Below, in pieces: positions 8,787-14,594 of a stretch of DNA of 20,976 nt. The stretch's first letter is position 1. The number at the start of each line of letters is the position of its first letter. The stretch comes from Gammaproteobacteria bacterium (GTDB taxonomy: Bacteria > Pseudomonadota > Gammaproteobacteria > Chromatiales > Sedimenticolaceae). The translations under genes were made by a program, and so were the position numbers. Location: positions 1 to 20,976 of the forward strand of contig JAGRHE010000028.1 of NCBI GenBank assembly GCA_020445165.1. The letters are read 5' to 3'. The notes beneath the pieces were generated by a model. That model saw only the letters and a list, made by a program, of their open reading frames with translations, was not told the DNA's origin and ran no database searches.

Positions 8787-9746
8787 TTATTTGCCATTCA
8801 TTGTCCTGTCTCTCAACGCCCTGATCTTAAGCATTGCAATCAAGTGCATTGGCGCCAACAAGGGTCGATTTCGATTTATTCGTGACGGCAACGGGCCATA
8901 AAGATAAAGCTCATCCACGGATTTAGGTATCGCCATGAGGCCATGTTGCATAATGACCAAGATCAGCATCTGATGTTGAATACCACGCAAAGCATAGCGC
9001 CATAATCTGCGCAAGTAGGTTCTGTAGTCTCTCAGGCGCCAAGGCGACAATGACCGGTAAAAGAATTCGGCACTATCAATAAATACGCATCTCGCGCTTC
9101 GGCTTGGGCTGCTATTTGGCCATGTCACATTTGCTACGAGCCAGGAAATGAAGAAATCATCACCAATCAAACCTACAGGCATGCGTATGTTGGAATGTCT
9201 GATGTTGCGAATGAACTCACCCCGCAGGGCGTAAAAATTTCCCGCCAACATGCCGGTTGGCACCATGACCCGGCGCCGAAGTTCCATCTCTCGGCCCGAT
9301 CCGGGCATACCGCCTGCAGCGACGGCAGATGGCGCATCCTCAAAAGCGTCACCCAAACGAATAATTGCGTCGACCCCGAGCGTTACATCACCATCCATAA
9401 AGAACCATGTCTCGACAAGACCTGCGTCATCATCCGAGATCAAGTCGTGCACGAATTGATTCCAGGCGTTGGCTTTGTCGGCTAAATCGAACTCCACCAA
9501 GGTAAGATCGGGAATAAATCCAGCGCCAGATCGCACTAATTCAGTCGTGTTATCACTGCATCCATTGGCAAGCACGAAAACAGAAACTTCCTCACCTGGA
9601 GCGGCCAGCAGGATGCTCTTCAATGCCGCACAGATGGTCTTGGCCTCGTTATAGGCAAAAACGGCCAAAACCTTTGAAGCCAACCCATGCCGGTGGCATG
9701 TAATTCGCGAAACACGATACGGCGAATTGTCAATGTCGGTGTTCAA
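8787..9746 (-). CDS. Family 2 glycosyltransferase, low G+C
   Basis: This is a GT-A fold glycosyltransferase of 319 residues, probably cytoplasmic or membrane-associated. VLAVFAYNEAKTI (residues 27-39) is the usual first strand and NE loop. FVLANGCSDNT follows, and FMDGDV with Asp118 and Asp120 is the metal-binding DxD-like motif. GDDFFISW (195-202) would hold the catalytic acidic pair, and RRLWRY resembles the Q/RxxRW region. The acceptor cannot be read. The gene faces legI tail to tail with a 23-base gap and is clearly poorer in G+C than its neighbours (29 of 60 in 9061-9120), which suggests acquisition by transfer. The start is uncertain: the frame opens with a TTG at 9746, only three codons after an in-frame stop, and has no nearby ATG, so the N-terminus may be damaged or use a rare start. 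Confidence 0.8.
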   Translation of the reverse strand: MNTDIDNSPYRVSRITCHRHGLASKVLAVFAYNEAKTICAALKSILLAAPGEEVSVFVLANGCSDNTTELVRSGAGFIPDLTLVEFDLADKANAWNQFVHDLISDDDAGLVETWFFMDGDVTLGVDAIIRLGDAFEDAPSAVAAGGMPGSGREMELRRRVMVPTGMLAGNFYALRGEFIRNIRHSNIRMPVGLIGDDFFISWLVANVTWPNSSPSRSARCVFIDSAEFFYRSLSPWRLRDYRTYLRRLWRYALRGIQHQMLILVIMQHGLMAIPKSVDELYLYGPLPSRINRNRPLLAPMHLIAMLKIRALRDRTMNGK

Positions 9747-10185
9747 CGCTTTCAGCTAAATGCTTTCCAATTACGAATCTGCACGCCAGCAATTGATAAC
9801 AAGAATGCCAGTTGCCATTGCAGGACCATGGTTCCTTATGCCTGCTAAAAAGCAAAAAAGGACGATACAGGGCTTCATTCCACCACGGCCTGGATGACAG
9901 CGATGCAGAAACCTCAACAAATTGTACTAAGTTAAAAACTGACCGCTTTTCGGGATGTACCACATAGAGGCCACGATAATGATGGCCGGCAACGCTTGGG
10001 TGCGAGATTGGCCGATGATCATATTACTCGCGCCGGAGCGCCGCTCGATGCCGCCGCATGTTGCACGGAACACCAGCGACTGTTCGTCAGCAATCGATGG
10101 ACGCACCACCCGCCACCCCGGATACGCTACCAGCTAGCGCTTTCGCAAACGCATCGTCGAAACCAGGGCCAATTTAGGCGGCCTG
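9747..10185. other. Unassigned 439-base low-GC stretch between the glycosyltransferase and parA
   Basis: No convincing gene is present. The longest open frame (- strand, about 9730-9963, GTG start) encodes a Cys/Trp-rich peptide that I do not recognise and that ends just inside the glycosyltransferase frame. Two overlapping 60-codon frames near 9927-10137 on opposite strands look like chance. There is no clear terminator for parA, no tRNA and no terminal inverted repeat typical of an insertion sequence. Base composition matches the adjacent glycosyltransferase, so this is probably the rest of the same transferred segment, decayed. Confidence 0.5.
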
Positions 10186-10965
10186 CTAGAACGGCGAGTT
10201 GAACGACTGCGGCATCGGCCGCAACCCCCCGACCTTCGCGCGGACCTCCTGCCACAGCGCCTCGTAGGCACGACCGGCCGGCGAGCGCGGTGCGTAATCG
10301 GTGACCGCACGCCGCTCCAGTCCCATGCGTTCGACTTCCGTGGCATACGGAATCACCGTGTCGAGCACGCTGCAACGCGAATCGGGTTCGCTGGCCATCA
10401 CATCGCGGTGCAGACGCTTGCGCCGGTCGACCATCGAGTAGAAGGCGTACACCGGTGTCTGCAGGTTGTGTCCCTGCATGAAATCGAGCAGTTGGTGCAT
10501 GGTGCGCAGTGACAGGGTGGTCGGGATGGTCGGCAGCAGCAGCGCGTCGGCGGCTCGGAATATGTTCTCCGACACCAGTGAAATGCTCGGTGGACAATCG
10601 AGCACCACGGCATCGTAGGCAGCCGACAGCGGTCGCAGCAGTTTCAGCAGACGCAATGCCGGTTTCTTGTTCTCACCCAGCAACAGATCCATGTTGCGAT
10701 AGGAGAAGTCTGCCGGCAGCAGGTCGAGGTTGGGATAGTCCGACCCCTTGACCACGTCATCGAGATCGAACTTCTTGCCCAGCAGCATTGCCTTGCTGCC
10801 TTTCACCTTCGGTTTCACCCGCAGGTAGAAGGTTGCCGCCGCCTGCGGATCCAGGTCCCAGATCAGGGTACGCAGACCATCGCGTGCCGCAAGATGCGCC
10901 AGGTTGACAGCGGTTGCCGTCTTGCCGACGCCGCCCTTGATGTTGTAAACGCCGAGGATCTTCAT
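10186..10965 (-). CDS. ParA/MinD-family ATPase coupled to a CHAD-domain protein
   Basis: ParA-family ATPases dimerise on ATP, bind the nucleoid or membrane and position cargo such as plasmids, chromosomes, carboxysomes or chemoreceptor arrays. The 259-residue product starts MKILGVYNIKGGVGKTA, with the deviant Walker A at residues 10-17 including the signature Lys10 and Lys15. WDLDPQ (Asp37, Asp39) is the A' motif and VVLDCPP (Asp123) is Walker B. Basic residues near the C-terminus could serve DNA binding. No N-terminal helix-turn-helix domain of the plasmid ParA type is present, so the protein is of the short class. Its ATG overlaps the stop of the upstream CHAD gene by four bases (ATGA), meaning coupled translation. 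No parB-like gene or obvious parS sites are nearby, which argues against ordinary DNA partitioning and for a protein or granule cargo. Confidence 0.88.
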   Translation of the reverse strand: MKILGVYNIKGGVGKTATAVNLAHLAARDGLRTLIWDLDPQAAATFYLRVKPKVKGSKAMLLGKKFDLDDVVKGSDYPNLDLLPADFSYRNMDLLLGENKKPALRLLKLLRPLSAAYDAVVLDCPPSISLVSENIFRAADALLLPTIPTTLSLRTMHQLLDFMQGHNLQTPVYAFYSMVDRRKRLHRDVMASEPDSRCSVLDTVIPYATEVERMGLERRAVTDYAPRSPAGRAYEALWQEVRAKVGGLRPMPQSFNSPF

Positions 10966-12551
10966 GATGTCGACTCGTGCTGCGTCTTGAATAACGCCTT
11001 GTAGCGCGCACGATTTTCGGCCGAATCAAAAGCGGCGAAACGGTCGGCGAAACGGGCATGCGCCGCCTCCTGCGCGCGCAGTGAATCGGCCACCAGGGCG
11101 CCGATCGCCAGCAGTGCGGACCGATAGCCGGGCTGCGTGGGATCGAATTCGGCGGCCAGTAACCTCAGGTGCTCGGCCTGCACCTCCTTGTCCTGGAACT
11201 CGCCGAGGTTGTCGAGCAGCTTCTTAAGTGTTCTGACGACCCCCTTGAGGTCCTCGGCCGGATACAGCCCGCGAAAGAACTCGATCAGGTAACGGAGTTT
11301 CTTGCAATCCTTGCGCAGCTCGTGCATTGCCTCGGGTTCGCCGTGCGCCACCGCGGCACGGCCATCGGATAACACCCGCTTGTAGACCCGCCAGATCCGC
11401 CGCGAGGCGACGCGCTCGATCGGCAGGTCGGCGAACCAGCCCGGTTCACCGGGAAACTCGTCGGCTTCCAGCAGCGCACGCCAGTCCGCCAGCAGCGAGC
11501 GGAAGCGCTCACCATCGAGCTCGGCCGCAAGCTTTTCCTGTTCTCTCTTGTGATCACGTTCGATCAGCTGCTGCAGCGGATCGAGGTCGGCGCGCATCGC
11601 GACCGGCAGGCTCGCGCGGTAGAGCGGCAGCTCAAGCAGGAATACGTCCAGGTCGCGGGTCGGACCCGTGACCTGTCCAAGCCATGCGAAACGTTCCTTG
11701 AAATCGGCGACCATGGCATCAGGCAGCACGCGCTTGACCTGGCCCAGCGCTGAACGCGTCCGGCGGGTGGCCACGCGCAGGTCGTGCAGGAACTCCGAGT
11801 CGAGGTTGGCCCGGGTCCCTTCGACGTTGCGCTCGATCGTATCCAGCAGGGTCAGCAGGATCCTGCGCATGGCGTCGACTGCCATCCTGCGTGGCCGGAT
11901 CGACAGCGTGAGCTTGGAGCTGTAGTCGCCCGGTTCGCGCCCGACTGCGGCCAGGGATTCCTCGAACAGACAGCCGGGCGCCTGCGGCCACTCGTGTTCG
12001 TCGGACAGGCGCGCGATCAGGGCATCTGCGTCATCCGCATATCCCTTGACTGGCAGGATACGCAGGCGCGGCCATAGCGAGCGTGGCTCGCTGACCTCGC
12101 TCGATTCGCTGGAAAGACGCAGCAGCTGAAGACGCACCACCGTCTTGCCGTCGTCGTTGAGCAGGCACAGGTCGGTCGCGCTGCCGCGCACCGTGACCAA
12201 CGGCAGCAGGACACGCATTTCGAGCAGTTCGCCGACCCGATCACGCAGCGCGCCTGGCGGAAGATCCGCGGGCCACACCGGCAGGCCGTCGAATTCGACC
12301 GATTCCAGCACCTCGCCATCGCCCCCCTGTTTAAGCCGCAGCAGCTTGCCGTGTGGTGTCTCGAGCTGGAACAGGCGCAGGTCGGCGCCGGCCAGACGCC
12401 AGTCGAAGCTGTCGAAGAACTGCAGGGAAAAATCCGCAACATCTTCCATCCGGCAATCCCGCTCGCCACCGAGCAGCTGCACCAGGCGCACGACGTCGAG
12501 ATCGTGCGGCAACAAGAAGCCGTGTGTTTGAGAAGGTGTCATGTCGACCAT
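10962..12551 (-). CDS. CHAD-domain protein (probable polyphosphate-binding) with unassigned N-terminal region
   Basis: CHAD domains are all-helical bundles rich in conserved His, Lys and Arg; several have been shown to bind polyphosphate and locate to polyphosphate granules. The product has 529 residues. The CHAD part covers roughly 225-500, with its two characteristic basic helices HDLRVATRRTRS starting at His256 and MHELRKDCKKLRY around His410. The N-terminal 200 residues have alternating beta-like segments (for example KTVVRLQLLRL) that may be a diverged CYTH (triphosphate tunnel) domain, commonly fused to CHAD, but I cannot find its ExExK motif. The first start at 12551 is used; ATG at 12542 is an alternative. 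A terminator-like hairpin lies only 10-20 bases upstream. The gene is cotranscribed and overlaps with the ParA gene. Confidence 0.85.
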   Translation of the reverse strand: MVDMTPSQTHGFLLPHDLDVVRLVQLLGGERDCRMEDVADFSLQFFDSFDWRLAGADLRLFQLETPHGKLLRLKQGGDGEVLESVEFDGLPVWPADLPPGALRDRVGELLEMRVLLPLVTVRGSATDLCLLNDDGKTVVRLQLLRLSSESSEVSEPRSLWPRLRILPVKGYADDADALIARLSDEHEWPQAPGCLFEESLAAVGREPGDYSSKLTLSIRPRRMAVDAMRRILLTLLDTIERNVEGTRANLDSEFLHDLRVATRRTRSALGQVKRVLPDAMVADFKERFAWLGQVTGPTRDLDVFLLELPLYRASLPVAMRADLDPLQQLIERDHKREQEKLAAELDGERFRSLLADWRALLEADEFPGEPGWFADLPIERVASRRIWRVYKRVLSDGRAAVAHGEPEAMHELRKDCKKLRYLIEFFRGLYPAEDLKGVVRTLKKLLDNLGEFQDKEVQAEHLRLLAAEFDPTQPGYRSALLAIGALVADSLRAQEAAHARFADRFAAFDSAENRARYKALFKTQHESTS

Positions 12552-12560
12552 GCCCCGGAG

Positions 12561-12599
12561 AAAAACAACGGAACCGCTCGCCTCTGGCGACGCGGTTCC
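12561..12599 (-). terminator. Terminator-like hairpin directly upstream of the CHAD-parA operon (- strand)
   Basis: Bases 12570-12577 (GGAACCGC) pair with 12592-12599 (GCGGTTCC). Inside, TCGCC at 12578-12582 pairs with GGCGA at 12586-12590, leaving a three-base loop and one bulged C. Read on the - strand the stem is followed by GTTGTTTTT (12569-12561), the layout of an intrinsic terminator. It lies 10 bases before the CHAD start and there is no gene upstream on that strand, so it may act as an attenuator in the CHAD leader, or end a short leftward transcript. Confidence 0.6.
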
Positions 12600-12812
12600 A
12601 GCAGACAGGGTACACGACTCATGTCCACCTCAACTACCGTGCCCGCCGCCGATGCACCCAACTGGCAGCGGGCCAACATGGCACTCTGCCAGCCTTTGCG
12701 GTAACGTCAGCACCGGCCGCGCAGGCGCCGGTCGCCGCGACCCGGGCCGCGAGGCGTCGCTCTCGCGCGGCCGCGCCAAAAGACAGGTTTCCGTTTCCCA
12801 CCGCACAGATCC

Positions 12813-12818
12813 AAGGAG
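12813..12818 (+). promoter_or_regulatory. Strong ribosome binding site for the OmpA-family gene
   Basis: AAGGAG lies six bases before the ATG at 12825 and fixes that start, which also begins a good signal peptide. The rest of the gap between the divergent CHAD and OmpA genes (12600-12812) contains no recognisable gene beyond a 27-codon ATG frame at 12621-12704, and no promoter that I can define with confidence. Confidence 0.75.
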
Positions 12819-12824
12819 AACACG

Positions 12825-14486
12825 ATGTTCAGACCCTCGCTGATCGCAAGCGCCACGCTCGCCGCACTGGGTGTCGGCACGGTTTGCGCAGAGCAGCCGG
12901 CTCCGCCCCAGTTCCAACCCACCCAGCCGGGCCAGGTTCCGGAATGGGTCCAGCAGCAGATGTCGGGCGGCAGCCAGTTGCCGGCATGGGTCAAGGAGCG
13001 CCGCGCTCAACTGGCGGCACCGCGCGCGCCCTCCGCACCCGAAGCGCCGGCCGCGCCCGAGGCGCCTGAGTTCAAGGTCGAGGCACCGGCCGCGCCGGCT
13101 GCGGTCGAACCTCCGGCGTTGCCGGACTGGGTCAAGCAACGCCCGGTGGGAACGGCGCCAGAAGCACCCGCAGCACCGAAGATGCGCGACCTATCGGCCG
13201 GCGAAGTCCCCGCCTGGGTAACAGAGCAGCGCAGCAAAATGAGCGCGCCGCAGCCCCAGGCACGGCCGGATTGGGCCAGCGAGCAACGTGCCGACCTGGA
13301 ATCGATGCGTGCACCCGCCGCGCCGGAACGGCCGACGATGGATCTGAAACCGCCCGCACGTCCGACGATGCCAGCGGCCGTAGAGACCGTGAACCCGCTT
13401 GCACCGCAAGCCCCGGCGATGCGCGCGGTCGAGACACCGGTCATGCCGGAGCCGCCGCAGCCACCAGCCTCGCCTGAGATGCAGGAAATGCCGGAACAAC
13501 TGCCGATGCCGGCTGCAAACATCGTCCGCCCGCAACCCTGGGGCGGTGTGCCCTACGGTGGCTGGTATAACGGTGGCCAGCCATGGGGACATGGCTGGGG
13601 CAACAACTGGACCCCCTGGGGCAGCGGCTGGGGCAACAACAGCTGGGGCAACAGCTGGATGCCATGGGGCAATGGCTGGGGTAACAACGGCTGGGGCAAC
13701 AGCTGGATGCCCTGGGACAACGGCTGGGGTAACCGCGGTTGGGGCAACAACTGGATGCCCTGGGGCAACAGCTGGGGCAACAATGGCTGGGGCAGCGGCT
13801 GGAACGACGGTTCAACCTCTGGCTGGGGCGATGGCTACGGCAATACCTATGGTGACGCCGCGGGCGACGCCGGCGGTGAGGCCGACTTCAGCTTTGCCAT
13901 GCGCGGCCGGATGAGTGGCGACATGCGCGGCCAAGGTGTCGGTGACGGCTATGGCAGTGGCTGGGGCCGCGGCTATGGCTACGAGGGATACGGTCCTTAT
14001 GCCGCGTTCCCCATGCCTGCGCCGATGCCAGTGCCGTCTGAACCGCAGGGTCCTGCGGACGGTGACAGCGACGGCGTTGCCGATGGCAACGACCTGTGCC
14101 CGGATACCGCCGCCGGCGTTGCCGTGGATGCCCTCGGCTGTGACGATGGAGCACGCATCGTGTTGCGTGGCGTGAACTTCAAGACCGACTCGGCCGAACT
14201 GACCAGCGAATCGCTGTCGATTCTGGATGGCGTATCGCAGACCCTGTCGGCGCACCCGGAAATCAAGGTCATGGTCGCCGGCCATACCGACAGCGATGGC
14301 GAGGATGCCTACAACAAGGACCTGTCGCAGCGGCGCGCGCAAAGCGTGGTCGACTACCTGGCCGAAAACGGCGTTGATCGCAACAACATGATCGCCAAGG
14401 GTTACGGCGAGGAAAGGCCGATCGCCAGCAACGACACCGCAGAAGGAAAAGCGGAGAATCGTCGGGTCGAACTCGATCGTCTGTAA
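12825..14486 (+). CDS. OmpA-family outer-membrane/peptidoglycan-binding protein with Gly/Trp/Asn tandem repeats
   Basis: The 553-residue product has a signal peptide ending near VCA-EQ (about residue 22). A Pro/Ala-rich region follows with five copies of a P-x-W-V/A-x-x-Q/E/R motif (VPEWVQQQ, LPAWVKER, LPDWVKQR, VPAWVTEQ, RPDWASEQ). Residues 259-322 hold four 16-residue repeats of the GNSWMPWGNGWGNNGW type, with further Gly/Tyr/Trp-rich sequence behind. A calcium-binding thrombospondin type 3-like segment (DGDSDGVADGNDLCPD, from about 412) precedes a C-terminal OmpA domain (about 437-553) with GHTDS (486-490), LSQRRAQSVVDYL and a final NRRVEL. The OmpA domain should bind peptidoglycan; there is no N-terminal beta-barrel of the classical OmpA type. 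The repeat region may be surface-exposed or self-assembling. Its composition resembles sulfur-globule and other Gly-rich structural proteins, which is a resemblance in composition only. Confidence 0.85.
   Translation: MFRPSLIASATLAALGVGTVCAEQPAPPQFQPTQPGQVPEWVQQQMSGGSQLPAWVKERRAQLAAPRAPSAPEAPAAPEAPEFKVEAPAAPAAVEPPALPDWVKQRPVGTAPEAPAAPKMRDLSAGEVPAWVTEQRSKMSAPQPQARPDWASEQRADLESMRAPAAPERPTMDLKPPARPTMPAAVETVNPLAPQAPAMRAVETPVMPEPPQPPASPEMQEMPEQLPMPAANIVRPQPWGGVPYGGWYNGGQPWGHGWGNNWTPWGSGWGNNSWGNSWMPWGNGWGNNGWGNSWMPWDNGWGNRGWGNNWMPWGNSWGNNGWGSGWNDGSTSGWGDGYGNTYGDAAGDAGGEADFSFAMRGRMSGDMRGQGVGDGYGSGWGRGYGYEGYGPYAAFPMPAPMPVPSEPQGPADGDSDGVADGNDLCPDTAAGVAVDALGCDDGARIVLRGVNFKTDSAELTSESLSILDGVSQTLSAHPEIKVMVAGHTDSDGEDAYNKDLSQRRAQSVVDYLAENGVDRNNMIAKGYGEERPIASNDTAEGKAENRRVELDRL
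13599..13790 (+). repeat. 48-base tandem repeat, four in-phase copies, inside the OmpA-family gene
   Basis: Copies begin at 13599, 13647, 13695 and 13743, each starting with GGC in the coding frame and encoding a 16-residue unit: GNNWTPWGSGWGNNSW, GNSWMPWGNGWGNNGW, GNSWMPWDNGWGNRGW and GNNWMPWGNSWGNNGW. A partial fifth unit (GSGW) follows at 13791. Each copy also contains shorter TGGGGCAAC-type subrepeats, so the copy number is likely to vary by slippage or recombination. Confidence 0.92.
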
Positions 14487-14518
14487 GTCCCGGGAAGTCG
14501 AAACCCGGCACCAACGCG

Positions 14519-14545
14519 AGCGCGGCACTTCGGCCGCGCTTGTTC
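14519..14545 (+). terminator. Hairpin downstream of the OmpA-family gene
   Basis: AGCGCGGC (14519-14526) pairs perfectly with GCCGCGCT (14533-14540) around the loop ACTTCG, followed by TGTTC. The T-run is short, so termination here may be partial. Confidence 0.55.
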
Positions 14546-14552
14546 AATCCAA

Positions 14553-14592
14553 GGGGGCGCTGATATCCCGAATAAGGGATGCGTCCCCTTTT
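14553..14592 (+). terminator. Intrinsic terminator between the convergent OmpA-family and membrane-protein genes
   Basis: GGGGGCGC (14553-14560) pairs with GCGTCCCC (14581-14588) with one G-U pair. An inner stem ATCCC/GGGAT (14565-14569 with 14576-14580) closes the loop GAATAA. TTTT follows at 14589-14592, only two bases from the stop of the opposite-strand gene. It serves the + strand; on the - strand no T-run follows. Confidence 0.7.
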
Positions 14593-14594
14593 CC

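Noticed and set aside
9747..10185. Insertion sequence or integrase remnant
   Set aside because: No transposase motif, terminal inverted repeats or target duplication could be seen.
12621..12704. 27-codon ATG frame (MSTSTTVPAADAPNW...) in the OmpA upstream region
   Set aside because: There is no ribosome binding site and no match to a leader-peptide pattern; too short to support.
13553..13783. Leu/Pro/Gln-rich - strand frame over the tandem repeat
   Set aside because: It is a mirror of the 48-base repeat; open only because the repeat unit lacks stops in that frame.
13599..13790. Possible CRISPR array
   Set aside because: The repeats are contiguous, in frame and have no spacers; they encode a protein repeat.
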